Source of the DNA: Atherix ibis
Lineage: Eukaryota > Arthropoda > Insecta > Diptera > Athericidae
Assembly: GCA_958298945.1 (NCBI GenBank)
Contig: OY282609.1
Coordinates: forward strand, 65,878,220 to 65,942,219
DNA: 64,000 nucleotides
Direction: 5' to 3'
The position numbers and the translations under genes are program-made. This document shows, one piece after another, positions 51,313 to 63,532 of this stretch. Under the pieces are notes generated by a model. The model saw nothing but the letters and a program-made list of their open reading frames with translations, was not told the origin of the DNA and made no database searches. Numbering within the stretch: the stretch's first letter is position 1; every line of letters begins with the position of its first letter.

Positions 51313-54187
51313 ATGGAATGTTCCCAAGAAGACTTAGCTGATTTGGAGATGATCAAATCGGAGCAAATAATTGAAAATATTCCGAAGCCGAAAGTTTTGG
51401 CGGAGGATCATCCACTTTTGGAGAAATTCCAACAATCGTTAAAAGCCCATTTGATGCGTGTACAGAATCAACTCTTAAACGAAATAGCAGACTTGGATCA
51501 TAACACGAAAATTAAAGAAAATGAACGTGAGGATATTGGTGCAAGGTTATATGATATGCAACAACAAATTGTTCAGCAAAATCAAGTAATTGAGGAGTTT
51601 GTACTGCAAATCAAAGAAGTTACCGAAAAGCGTGTAATTCATGAAAAAAATGTTGAGTTTCATAAGAAAATATACGAAGACAGATTGTCAGCCCACAAAG
51701 AAGCTAAACGACGTCACAATGAACGATTAATGGAACTGAATAGTCTCCAAGTTCTTGAGAATAATATAGAAAAATGGTCGGAAGAAATCGATAAGGAAGT
51801 TGCTACGGCCAAGAGAATTGTTAGTAAGGATTGGCAGAATCAGCAGGCAATATCTGAGGAGAAAAAGCAAATGGATATGGTCCTCTTCAATTTGGATATG
51901 GAAGTCAAGAATCGTGAACGGGAATTGACTAGCGTTAATGATCAAATTAAGGAACAAAATTCAGTCATTGAAATGTTGAATAATAATTTAAGCGATGCCG
52001 GTTCTGACTTAGAAGTACTCCAACAAGAGCACAAACGCTTAACGCAAGGATGGAGGGAAGTTATTATTGCAATCCAACACCGTGATAAGATGCTCTCCAA
52101 AGTTGAAGACGAATTTAGAATGGAGTTTGAAAATGATAAACTCTTGAGTGCCAGCATTGCAGGAACTAAGAAGATCGCCGCAAAAGAAATGGAACAAAAT
52201 GAAAAATTAGAAAGCCTGCGAGAACGCGTATTGTCTGATTTGACAAACCTAGAAAGCCAATGTGAGCACAGCGAAAAGAATAATTCAATATTGATAATTA
52301 TTAAGTCCACCTAAAAATTTTCATAATTTACTTACAGTGCATATTAAACAAAAAGCTTTGGATCAATTGACCAGCAAAATAAACACAGCTACGTATTTTT
52401 TGAACCATACAGAAAAGGATTTCGTCACGGCAAAAAGGGAAGGAAATGCACTTGAAGTTCAGCTGCGTGCAATTGAAGCAAATCTAGACAAGCTCTCCGT
52501 AAAAAAAATTCAACTAGAAGACAAAATTCTGGAACTGGCCAAAGACCAAATTACTACCGACAAGGCTAGTGAACATCGAATGAAATTATTACGCGACACG
52601 CAGGATCAGCGCCGTGCATTTGAAATAAAATTATCTCAAGTAGAAAATCAAGTATCAGGAGTCCTTTTGGATTTAGAGAAATGGAAAGGAATTCTATCAC
52701 GACTACGCGAGGAAGCAAGTACCTTGAATTCAGTGAATAATGAAACCAATTCGAAAGCTGATAAACTTACTGATGAAATGAAGATTATAGAGAGCTCTGT
52801 TAATATGAAATTGAAACTGATCGATCAGTTATCAAAAAAATTGGATAATTTAATTAATAAATCTGGCGGAACTGAGCAAAGCCCAACTGCAATTAAGGCA
52901 ATGATAAAATCATTTTATTACTTCTTTCTTTTTCTTTTTATCGCCACAAATTTCTGAAACTATACAAATTTTTATATTAGATTATCAGTTTGGAAAAATC
53001 AATTCAAGAAACGGAAATCCAAATTCGTGAACTTCAAAATTTTTGGCTTATGCTGCAAGGACATGTGGTTCATTTATCCGAAAAACGTTCTGGCCAAATG
53101 AATGATATTCAAATGGCGCGAAAACGTAAATTATAATTTTTTTATCTTATAGGCAAAAATTAATAATCTACTATTTTATCTAGAGCTTATGATTATCGAA
53201 CAGAAAACTCTCAAAATTGATACAGAACTTGAAGAAGCTCTGCTTTTGGGAAAGGACTCTTCGAGACAAATACTTAGTTTGAATACTAAACTTGGTCTGC
53301 TCAGCGCGAAATTATTCGAAAAGAGAAAGTCTCACGAAATCGGGGAATTAGAGTGTCAACATACGCATGAGGAGCTATGCGAGAAATTAAAAGATGGCGA
53401 GATGTCTATTTTGAAAATGGAGCGAGAAATAATTGAGCTACAAAATACAATCGAACAGTACAAGGATGTTGTGTTGGAAAAGCACAGGGAAGCACTGTCG
53501 TGGGAGACCAAATACAAAATGACCGAAGGCATGCTCCGTTGGCGTAATGAGGAGAAAGCCAATGGCAGTGAAATTGGCTGCATGAAAACAGAAATTCACC
53601 GAATGGATATTCGTTACAATCAGTTGAAGCGAGCACAGGAAAAATTAGTACAGGATTTAGAACACTGTGTTATGCATCGGGAAAAAATATTTACAACCGC
53701 ATCGCAACGCCAAAAAATGGACGGCAGCATGTCCCGCTTGCGTTCAACAATTCAACAGAAACTAAACGACATCAAAAATAAAATTAAACAGGCGCAAAAC
53801 GAAATCAATTGTGCTGAAATCAGTTTGAATGAAATGAACATTCAGTACCAACGTCTGTTGGCAGAAACATCCAAAAAGCAAGACGATATAGAATCTGAAA
53901 AGCTACAGAACAATATAATTCAGGCCGATATCGAACAAGGACTACTTTTGAAGCATAAAAACCTAGAGAGTATTGTTAGAAAGCAGCATCGTGCTAAACG
54001 GTATCGCGCGCTTGCATCCGTTAAAGTTTTACCAAAGTTTCGACCAGAGGGAACAATTGAGACTGAAATGCACCGTCAAAAAGAAACCAACGATAACCTG
54101 ACTGAAATTGTTCAAAATCTACTAACAGATTTCTCTGAAAAAAAATACTTCCTTGCAAGGATTCTTCAATCATTAAATGGCGACTAA
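51313..54187 (+). CDS. CCDC40: Coiled-coil domain-containing protein 40 (axonemal ruler)
   Basis: The exons are 51313-52261, 52338-52897, 52981-53125 and 53184-54187, giving 885 codons. The start context is ACCATGG. Residues 32-47 (DHPLLEKFQQSLKAHL) match the conserved start of the CCDC40 coiled coil. The rest is almost continuous coiled coil rich in Glu, Lys and Gln, with late conserved blocks EKHREALSWETKYK and EIHRMDIRYNQLKRAQEKLV. In the family, CCDC40 pairs with CCDC39 to form the 96-nm ruler that places inner dynein arms and the nexin-dynein regulatory complex on motile axonemes. In flies this means sperm and some sensory cilia, so testis-biased expression is likely (inference). The intron after Lys503 shows no GT donor. 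The best junction is AAG|GCAATG with acceptor ATTAG, a GC-AG intron. The first and third introns are ordinary GT-AG. Confidence 0.92.
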
Positions 54188-55423
54188 GAAATGAATTTTC
54201 CACAAAAAATATATACTCAGTTTCACTATATTTCAACTTTGGCACTTGGTTTTTTCTACCTAAAATTATGTAAAGTTTTGTCAAATCCTCAAAATATACA
54301 TACATAAAAATTTTACACCAAAATCGATTATTTGAAAAGTCATAAAAAAAACGTTTTAATTTTTCAGTCATAATAAATTTACAAATTTATTGAAAATAAG
54401 CAAAATAAATTAATTATGAGCTTCCGAGTTTCCACATAATTTCGAAAAAACGCGCCATCGATTCGATTAAGCAGATACAGAAATGCAACAAGTTTCGAAT
54501 TTAAGCTAGGCAAATGTCAAAATCTCCGTTGGCCATCCCAAAAAAAAATTGATGTGTTGGTTTCCCTTAGCTGTGGGCTAATTTAAGATTCACACACCCA
54601 TCTCAATTAATGGATTTATACAAACACAGCCGCAAACAAGCGCTCAGTTAGTTCCTCCAACGAATTTCTATATTACATATAATGCCGCGCCAAGCAACAC
54701 GTTCCAATATGAATGTAGATAGGTGTTTACAAATATGTGCGCATGTATAAGTAAATGACTTAATAGTACGATTAACTCGTGTGTTGAATCATCTGTCAAA
54801 GAACGCCTACCTAAAAGTTAGTTACTACCGTTTTTGGATTTAACTTCCAGTTGGCCTTATCAAGTGTATTAATATATACATATCGGCAATAAGTGCCTAG
54901 TTTTATGAATTTTTTATCAACGATTTTTGATTAAATTGCACAAATATACACTCTGGAAAATCAATTTAATTTAGTGAAGAGGGCAACAGTACAAAGGTAC
55001 GCTAATTTTTTTTTGGTATATCGCGCTAAATTCAATAATTTGTATTAAAAGAAGGGGCGACACATTAATATTCTTTACATAATATTACATATTTATGACC
55101 TACTAAATAGTTTCTCCATTAATCATTCCACATCAATTCGATAATCGTTTATTTTTTGTGAATATTGTGATTGTGAATAATAATTCTTAGTCAACTCGTA
55201 TTATTATTAAGTTTTTTTTTGTTGATTATCGAAAAATTCATTTATTAATTTAAAATTAAATAAAGCAAATAAGAGGAAAAATAATGCTAATTTATTACAA
55301 TCCATTTCAATTTGTTTTTAGTATATTTTTATGGTGTTTCAAGACTAATATTAGAATTTTGGTCATAAAAAATACACGGTAATATTTTATTTGGTTTTTA
55401 TTATTTTATAGATCTAGTCAAAA
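54188..55423 (+). other. CCDC40 3' end, then 5' UTR region of the MARVEL gene
   Basis: An AATAAA-type signal near 54370 and another near 54405 could end the CCDC40 transcript. A candidate noncoding exon of the next gene ends at 54996 (ACAAAG|GTACGC). Its intron ends at the acceptor TTTTATAG at 55411, twelve bases before the ATG. The first exon boundary is not fixed. Confidence 0.45.
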
Positions 55424-56201
55424 ATGAATGATCCAGGATTCCCAGGACAGCATACAACTACAACAACTGTTACACAAACATCAGTTTCACCTCAACTTCG
55501 ATATGATCCGTCGTACTTCAAAACTCTTCCCGGAATACTCAAAGTTGTTTGCATTGTAAGTTTGTTATTTCAACAACAACAAAAAAGAACTAAAACAAAA
55601 TTAATCTCGGTTTACATAATTTTAAGTTTAGTTAAAGCAAGAAAATAAACACAATAACCGCAAAAAAAAACACTTTTTCCTATAGGTACTTGATCTGCTG
55701 GGATTTATTTGCATAGTGGTTGCACCAAACATCACAAGCTCACGTGGAAGTTATTTTAATTTTGTTGCCATGACCGGATTTTGGTTTACGGGAATAATGT
55801 TAATATTTTACATATTCCATATATGTGAGAAATGCTATAAAATTCCATGGATTAAAATCGAATTAGGCTTTAATGCTATATGGACCGTTTTATATTTGAT
55901 TGCTTCATGTTTAGCAGCAGCAACTAATTACATTGAAGCATATTCGGCAGCAGCGGTAAGTGAATATTATCGAATTTTAAAACGAAGAATAAACAATAAT
56001 AACTTATCAATATATAATAAGTATTATAGCATAAAATAAAATAATTCATATTATTTTTTAACTATTTAGTTTTTCGGATTCTGTGCTATGGTCGCATATG
56101 GCTTTGATGCATTTTTGAAATATAAAGCATTTAGAGCCGGGGAAATAGCTCAAGGATCAAGAGTTCTACAACAACAGCAAACAACATCCACAATTGCATA
56201 A
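55424..56201 (+). CDS. MARVEL/CMTM four-transmembrane protein
   Basis: The exons are 55424-55555, 55686-55955 and 56070-56201. All introns are GT-AG and phase 0, giving 177 codons. The ATG context is TCAAAAATGA. A Thr-rich cytoplasmic N-terminus (residues 1-37, HTTTTTVTQTSV) is followed by four hydrophobic helices: about 38-60 (VVCIVLDLLGFICIVV), 69-90 (AMTGFWFTGIMLIFYIF), 105-124 (FNAIWTVLYLIASCLAA) and 135-151 (FFGFCAMVAYGFDAFLKY). A short Gln/Thr tail ends the protein. This size and layout fit the MARVEL domain of chemokine-like factor (CMTM) proteins, which sit in surface or vesicle membranes and often at junction or fusion sites. Insects have several paralogues and I cannot say which this is. 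Intact. Confidence 0.88.
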
Positions 56202-58371
56202 AAAATGAATCATAAAGAAACCTTTTTTTTTTATATACTACACCACTCCGTATTGTAGATCACCCCGTTTTTCGCCTATTATCTATTAGTAAATAAATTC
56301 TATTCTATTTAATTTACCCGTTTACATATTGCAGAGAATCTCAGTATTTTCGCGATTAAAAAATTATAAAATAAAATTAAATAAATCGAGTATCAAACGA
56401 TACTTTTGGGTATGAAACTTATCATATTAATAACAATATTAAAAAATTGATAGTTGAAAAAAGTGAATAAAATAAATACCGAGAATGATTCTAATTGAAA
56501 ACAAATAAATATGACAAAGTACCAACTCCCATACTCCCTTCCAAATCCTTACTATTGTACACAAATATTGATATCACAAATAGCAACAACAGAATAAAGT
56601 ATAATAAATATTTTCCAATATACAATATAACTTTTGATAAAAATTTACGCAACCAAATGAATTTTTTCTCTAATTTTAAGCACTCTAAACACAAATTAAT
56701 CGAAATGTTTTTATCATATACAAAATACAAATATACTTATAAAATTGTGTGCAACATAAAAGGAAGTACACCGAACGAGCAACCAGACACATTCACAACA
56801 ATTTCATATCTAGTACAAGAATATTTTTGATATAATGATTCTACACGGAATAATACTTTTTTTTGTTGATTGTTAATCGTTAATAATTATAACTTATTTT
56901 TAATATTACTAATAAAAAATAAGCGCGAGTATTTGTTAAAAACGCCCGCTTTGGAATGTTACTCTAGAGGTACATAATGTAACTGAACACATTTTTTTAA
57001 ATGCGAAAAGTAAATCGTTTGATACCATTATCAAATTTGCACTAATAGTAAATAATTCATTTTTATTTTTGATTAAAATTTTGAATAGTTAAATAAAATT
57101 TTTAACTCCAACTGCTACATTGTGGATACAGCTTTTTTTAATGTTTTATAAATCATTTCAATCAAAATAAATGAACAATTAAATATCGTTGATTAAAATT
57201 TGAAAATTTTGCTCATATAAATTTATATACTTGCTTTTAATTACATGTTTTAAAAAAATATGTTATTATACTCTGCCGTTATTATATGTCAAAATTAACA
57301 GTAGATTTTATTAGACGATGTCTGTACATAATCTCATTAATTATTGGATTACTTACAATAAGAAAAAAATGAAATAAATTATAAAAATTTCATTATACAT
57401 TTTTTTAATTTATTTTCAATAGCTAACAGAATTATCGAAAATATAAGATTGTTTTTTAATTAAGCATAATTCGTATCAATATAAAAAAGAAAAGACGATT
57501 TTGTACAAAATTTGTTTAGCTATAAACATTTAAAAATTGTTTTAAATACGGGCAAATAAGAAGATATAAAATTAAAGGCGGCCTTATCCAATAAATAGAA
57601 ATTAATTCCAAATATAACACTTATAAAGAAAAATAAATAAACAAACACAGTATCACTAAACAATAAATACGTGCATTTAATATATTATAGTATACAAAAT
57701 ATACACTTTTTGAAATTTTTAATATTATTCACATGAAATGAAAATCAAACGAAAACTGAGTTTTATATATATTATATTTATATGTATATGAATATATGTT
57801 TATATAGAAATTCGTTATTAAAAATATAATACTTGTTTAAAACAAAAAACAAACTATGTACATAAATAAAATATTTCAATGTGTTCAACGTATTATGTAT
57901 ACAATAAAAATTAGGAAAAAATTGCTTTTTGCAACAAAAAAAACCTTTTTTTTATGTAAGTACAATTTTGTTTAGTTAAAAGCTGAAATAATTAATTATA
58001 TTTTATACATAAGTTGTGCAGTAGTTTTTTTATTGCTGTTGGAAACATAACTTTATAATTATTCGTATGTATGTATAATTTTAAATAATATTAATGTTAA
58101 ATGTTAGCTTTGTTTTGTTGCCTAAATAATTAAAAGTACTTACAGTTAAAAAGAAATGAAAATTACGCAATATTTTGATGTTTGTTTTTATGTTGTATGA
58201 TGATGGCTGTATGTGGAACGAAAATGGCTTGTGTTATGAAGGGTATTTATAGCAGTTAAAAGTATTGTGCTATTTTTTCATTGGGAAATATAATCGAAAA
58301 TTCTGTTCCAATTTTTTTTTTGTAGATTTATAACAATTGTGTTTTTATTAACTCCGATTATTTGATTAATT
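56202..58371. other. 3' UTR and intergenic spacer
   Basis: Strongly AT-rich, with several AATAAA motifs near the start (about 56291, 56380) that may end the MARVEL transcript. No gene is recognised. A minus- and plus-strand pair of open frames at 56491-56830 is low-complexity. Confidence 0.55.
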
Positions 58372-59635
58372 TACCGAATCTTAAATCCGCTGTTTTTGAG
58401 TCAAAAAAACACATGTTTTTTTCATAGAAAGCAAAAACAAATTTATGCAAAGTACTTGCCCTAGCTACACATTTTTCCCATCTCTCGGGCATTTTGTGGG
58501 TACCACGCCAAAAAAATCCCTTCTCTTTCGAGGTAAACCACTCATCAAGCCATTTTCGGATGTCTTCATAAAAATCAAAGTGCTGCTCAGGGAGCGCGTG
58601 GTCCATCAACGAAAACCGGTGGTAGTCGGAAGGGGCTAGATCTGGAGAATTATCCGGGGGGTGGGTTGGGTAGCACCTCCCAATTGAGTGTCTCCAAGTA
58701 GTTTTGGACCATTTTTGACGTGTGCGTTGTCGTGGAGGAAAATCAGCTTGTCATGTCTTTGTTGATAATCCGTCCTTTTTTCACGCAGAGCACGGTGCAA
58801 TTTGATCAGTTGTTGGTGGTAGCGGTGGGCATTGACAGTTTCACCAGGTTTCAACATCTCATAGTAGACGATACCCTGCTGATCCCACTAAACGCACAGC
58901 ATCGTCTTCCGTCCGAAGCGATTTTGTCTTGGGGAAGAAGTTGATGGTTGGCCGGGATCAACCCACGATTTCTTGCGTTCAGGATTCTCGAAATATATTC
59001 ACTTTTCATCGCCTGTCACAATCCGATACAGGAATGACTTTCTTTTTTGTCTGGCGAACAAGATTTCGCATGTGTTTTGGCGTCGCTCTATCTGCCTATC
59101 GTTCAATTCATGCGGCACCCATTTTCCGATCTTTTCAATCTTCCTCATGGCACGCAGCCGTATGGAAATCCCTGGTAGAGTAATGCCTAATTTCTCCGCG
59201 AGCATTTTTTGCGATTGGGTATCGTCTTCGTCCAAAAGAGCCTGCAATTGATGGTCCTCAGCCTTCCTAGGTCGATTTTCACGCTTCTTGTCCCACAACT
59301 CCAAATTTCCGTCTTTGAACCGACGAAACCAATCTCGGCACGTTGTTTCCGATAAAGCACTGTCACCACAGGCCTCCATAAGCATTCGATCGATTCGGCA
59401 GCCAATTTCTCCAAATTGAAGCAGAAAAGCAGAGCTTCCCGCATATGCTCCTTTTCTGGCACAAAACTAGACGTGATTACCAAAGGAAAAATGTATGTTG
59501 TTGTACGAAATTGCTGACAATATGCACTGATTAATGTTGACAAATGTAAAACTCATATAAAAAAAGTATGGCGTGCCCATACGCTCACTGACGCCATCTA
59601 TGACTAAACAGCGGATTTAGCTTATACACCTGGTA
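58372..59635 (-). mobile_element. Mos1-like (mauritiana) mariner, nearly full length
   Basis: The right end is intact: GCTTATACACCTGG with TA at 59634-59635. The left end has lost part of the terminal repeat, reading TACCGAATCTTAAATCCGC, whereas the copy at 11399 reads TACCAGGTGTATAAGCTTAAATCCGC. At ~1.26 kb it is close to the normal length. It belongs to the same family as 11399-12414. Confidence 0.9.
58445..59474 (-). pseudogene. Mos1-like transposase, dead
   Basis: The minus-strand transposase has lost its start: the codon aligned with the initiator at 59472-59474 is ACG, followed by S-S-F-V-P-E-K. Blocks in order are ALLDEDDTQSQKMLAEKLG, KWVPHELNDRQIERRQNTC, HRIVTGDE-like YRIVTGDEK (first Asp), KTMLCV-stop-WDQQG, ETVNAHRYHQQLIKLHRALR, LIFLHDNAH (second Asp), and RKWLDEWFTSKEKGFFWRG near the end. 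A TAG replaces a residue before WDQQ, and frameshifts occur around the HDN region. The block with the third Asp is missing or unreadable. Confidence 0.9.
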
Positions 59636-60395
59636 TTTCAATATTTTTTTGCCGGAAAAACTCTTTTTTTTCACAAAAAAGTTTTGTTATGTCTATAATT
59701 CCAAATCGGCGTATTTTTTAGAAAATATCCCCATAATTGAAATTAAAACAATAAAATTTAATTATTAGCACCTATTTCTAAGAGTGGATCTTAAAAAATT
59801 TACTTCTGTCCTTTCTGATCTAATTATTTACCAAATTCAAAATTTGATTTTCACACAAAACTGAAAGATTTTTAAATTATGAATTTACTTACGAATATTT
59901 TAAACGTGCCTCGCAAGTCCTTGCCCAGTTGAGTTGTTAAGCAATTTGCCAGATTCAATAATAAACGTATACTGAAATATCTGCTTAAAAACAATCGATT
60001 TCATTATATTGTCCTGCGTTGACTAGCTAATCATAATGGAAATACCATAAATAACTTTTTTTAGTTAATATTACATTTACTATAACAAAATTAAAAAAAA
60101 TTAAAATGACCTTCTTATAGAAATTATTTGTTTAATATACCACAAAGGTGAATTTCTGTGAAAATATAAAAAAAATTATAAAATATTGTTTCAATTTCAT
60201 TGGTCAAATATAAGAAATTGAAATTTTATCATTTTTCCAAACGAACGAATACTTACACGTATGCCCTGTTATTCAGAAGAATTTTCGACACATTCGACAG
60301 AAGCCATAATAATTTTTGCGTGAAAGTAATTTAAAATAGCCACCATGTTGTATATTTCAGCATCGAGCAGTCCTAGCACAAAATATTGACTAAGT
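59636..60395. other. Intergenic spacer
   Basis: AT-rich with no gene, RNA or mobile element recognised. Confidence 0.55.
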
Positions 60396-60728
60396 TAGAA
60401 AGCAGAATTCAATATTTTAATCATGAAAGGATTATTAGACAAAATAATAACTTGAAAAAATCAAGTTTTACAGATATTGTAAACTCATCAACAAAAAACC
60501 GATAATTTTTATATATTTTATAAAATAACGGCGTTAAAACATATAAATTAATTAAATAACTAGAAAGCAGAATTCAATATTTTAATCATGAAAGGATTAT
60601 TAGACAAAATAATAACTTGAAAAAATCAAGTTTTACAGATATTGTAAACTCATCAACAAAAAACCGATAATTTTTATATATTTTATAAAATAACGGCGTT
60701 AAAACATATAAATTAATTAAATAACTAG
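60396..60728. repeat. Perfect tandem duplication of a 165-bp unit
   Basis: The unit 60396-60560 is followed directly by an apparently identical copy at 60561-60725, and the match extends three more bases (TAG). The unit begins TAGAAAGCAGAATTC and ends ATTAATTAAATAAC. It has no coding potential. Exact identity means very recent duplication, copy-number polymorphism, or an assembly artefact. Confidence 0.95.
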
Positions 60729-61498
60729 TTACAATACACATAATAATATACTTTATGAATTATACACTATTTATTAACCGAAGAGGACACGACAATACAT
60801 GCAATTCATCTAACATTCTGAATGTACACTATGGAGTGAGCTACCATTTCGTAACTACGTTTGATTGGCTAATTTTAAAACATGGTGCTGCATGGTTGGC
60901 GATTCTGATAAATAGTTATTACAAATTCTATAAAATTATAAATTTCCATCTTAGTGTGTACATAGGGTATTTAAAAATTCCGATTAAAAAATTATTTGAA
61001 TATTTGACGACTATTTAAACAGAATAGTTTGAATTTATTCGAAAGCATTATGCGAAATTAACCGCACTTTTGAATATATAACATATATGGTACGACCGAT
61101 CGTGTATAATGAATTAAATTTCGACGAAAAAAATTATAAAACAGAAACTGAAAATGCAAACAATCAATCAAGATTGATTCTTTTTCATATTAATATGGTT
61201 AAGGCAATTGCTTTGGATAATATAATATAATTTTTATACTGAAACCCAACTAACCAAATAGCATAAAGGAATTGGCACAACTGCCTCCACAATTTGAGTA
61301 CACTATTTACTCTATTATAACGGCACTTCTGATTGGTTTATTTATATTATCGCCTTTATCCGAATTCTTGAAAAAACTTATTTATATAATATATCAAATC
61401 TAGAATATAATGTATTTTACTAATTTTCACCTATTTCGGATTGCTATCTAATTTCAACGTTTCAAAATAAATACACAACCTTTTAGTTATGAAGATTG
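60729..61498. other. Intergenic spacer
   Basis: An 87-codon open frame at 60755-61018 starts with ATG but shows no recognisable family or splice context. Otherwise nothing is seen. Confidence 0.5.
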
Positions 61499-61550
61499 TT
61501 AACATTATGCCGGACTGAGTCAATTTGACTGATTCACGATTTTACTGCAA

Positions 61551-62443
61551 CGAGGTATGTTGGTTAAAAAAGTATCGCGAATTTTGAATTTCCGCGGGTT
61601 ACGTATATTCGATTTTTTGTGGCGTTATGTTGGTACTCATGTCTCTGACTTATGCCGATCAGTTTTACTATTTTGAATGTTCAGTTAATTTTTGACTCAT
61701 CTTCGATTTTTGCCCATTCCAAAAAATGGATCAAAAAATCTGTTTCGGGAACAAGAAAAAAAGTCACAGGGGGGCAGATCTGGAGAATACGGTTGCTGCG
61801 GTATTATTAGTGTGTTGTTTTTGGCCAAAAGTTCGCGGACAAGCAACGATGCATGAGCATGGGCGTTATCATGGTGCAAAAGTCACTTTTTGTTCTTCCA
61901 CAAATCCGGGCGTTTCTGGATTGCTTCTCGCAACTTGCGCATAACTTGCAGGTAATATTCCTTATTGACCGTTCTACCCTATGGCAAGAACTCATAATGC
62001 ACTACGCCCCTTTAATCGAAGAAAACTAAGCAAAACCTTCACATTCGACCGTATTTGGCGCGCTTTTTTCGGTCTTGGCTCGTGCGACAGCTTCCATTGG
62101 GATGATTGGGCTTTCGTTTCCACGTCATAACCAAAAACCCATGATTCGTCACCAGTTATGACCCTTTGGAGAAAATTTAGGTCGGCGCGGACAGAGTCCA
62201 ACAGCTCCTTAGCAATGTGAATGCGATGCTGTTTTTGGTCTAAGTTTAGCAAAAATCGAAGACGAGCCAAAACACGTGCAATCAAAGCAGCTGTCAAAAA
62301 TTAACTGAACATTAAAAATGGCCGAACTTGATGGCACAAGTCAGAGACATGAGTACCAACATAACGCCACAAAAAATCAAAAATCGAATATACGTAACCC
62401 GCGAAAATTCAAAATTCGCGATACTTTTTTTACAGACCTCGTA
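61551..62443 (-). mobile_element. Foldback-type mariner copy G, nested in piggyBac-like element
   Basis: The right end is intact (ACAGACCTCG, TA 62442-62443). The left end is altered (CGAGGTATGTTGGTTAAAAAAG). Transposase lies on the minus strand, with its 5' arm at the right. The inverted second arm is at the left, after the same junction read in reverse (AATCTGTTTCGGGAACAAG, about 61737-61755). The N-terminus is deleted to near D-Q-K-Q-H-R-I. GDESWVFGYDVETKAQSSQW and HHDNAHAHASLLVRE remain, with frameshifts. Confidence 0.9.
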
Positions 62444-62685
62444 TATAGAAAAATTTAAATAATTTAAAAAAAAACATATGTTGGTTTTTAATAGATTTTA
62501 TAAAATGTTTACAAATACTAATTCCTTCCCCTCCACACTCCTTAGTTCCAAAAATCCATATGTACTATACCTATTTTGACGGATTTGAGTCAAATTGACT
62601 CATTAAATATTTTTTAAGTCTCAGGGCCAACTTCCTATGCCAAAAGAAATATTATACTTAGTACTGTAAAGAGAGTGCTTTTAAT

Positions 62686-63520
62686 TTGATAATGGACGAT
62701 AGTATAATTGAATTTATAAAACCATGCACTGAACTCGAAGCTCGTAAAGTTTTGAAAAAAGACTGGACAGTAACAAATTCGCAATTATGGGCCTTTGTAG
62801 CAATATTGTACGCTAGAGGAGCTTATGAGACAAGAAATTTGAAGTGTTCTTATTTATGGTCTAAGAAGCGGGGACCTCCTTTTTTTCCGAACAATGTGTA
62901 GGGATAAGTTCAGAGAAATACTTCGATTTATACTTTTTGATATGAAAAATGAACGAAGTGAACGATTGAAAACAGACAAATTTGCCTTGATTTCAAGAGT
63001 GTGGGAAAAATTTATTGAGAATACGTGTAGGTGAGCAATTGTTCTCAACTAAAGCCAGGTGCCCGTTTACTCAATATATGCCGAATAAACCAGATAAAAT
63101 TTGGCATCATATTCTGCTTAGCTGCGGAAGTTAGCAGCAAGTATCTTCTAAATGGTTTTCCCTATTTTGGCAGGAATGAAGCCCGTGGATCAAATATTTC
63201 CTTGAGCGAGTTTGTTGTATATAAAATCACTGAGCCATATTTAGGCTGTGGACAAAATATTACCACAAACAATTTTTTTTACAAGCCTATCACTTGCAAA
63301 AAGGTTACGCGTGAAAAACACTTCGTTGGTTGGAAGAATACGAGCGAATAGAAAAGAATTGCCTAAAATTGCAAAAGCCAAGAAGGACAACATGACACAG
63401 TTTTCCACACAACTTTATAAAACAAAGGACTGTACACAACTTTACTCTTATTGTCTAGTTCAAGTGTCATGCAGAAGCGTCTGTGCTAAATGTAATAAAA
63501 AAATCTTAGGAAAATGTATT
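62686..63520 (+). pseudogene. piggyBac-like transposase remnant
   Basis: Pieces in several frames align in order to the DDE_Tnp_1_7 transposase: LWAFVAILYARGAYETRNL, CRDKFREILRFILFDMKNER, KARCPFTQYMPNKPDK, SSKYLLNGFPYFGRNEARG, FFTSLSLAKRLRVKNTSLVG, then a Cys-containing tail (C-A-K-C-N-K-K). At least three frameshifts and a stop separate the pieces. The block normally V-D-E-Q-L reads V-G-E-Q-L, losing the first catalytic Asp. The T-T-D-N-F block reads T-T-N-N-F, losing the second. The enzyme is dead. Confidence 0.85.
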
Positions 63521-63532
63521 TTAAAAACACAA

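Larger units (their letters stand above)
61499..63532 (+). mobile_element. Decayed piggyBac-like element, with a nested mariner
   Basis: A TTAA (61499-61502) is followed by CATTATGCCGGACTGAGTCA, a plausible 5' end. A related motif, GGATTTGAGTCAAATTGACTC, lies at about 62580-62600, just upstream of the transposase remnant. Between them sits a mariner (61551-62443), which explains the separation. The 3' end is not found. The sequence runs into another mariner at 63533. The left boundary is an inference from the TTAA and the repeated GAGTCAA/TTGACTC motif. Confidence 0.6.
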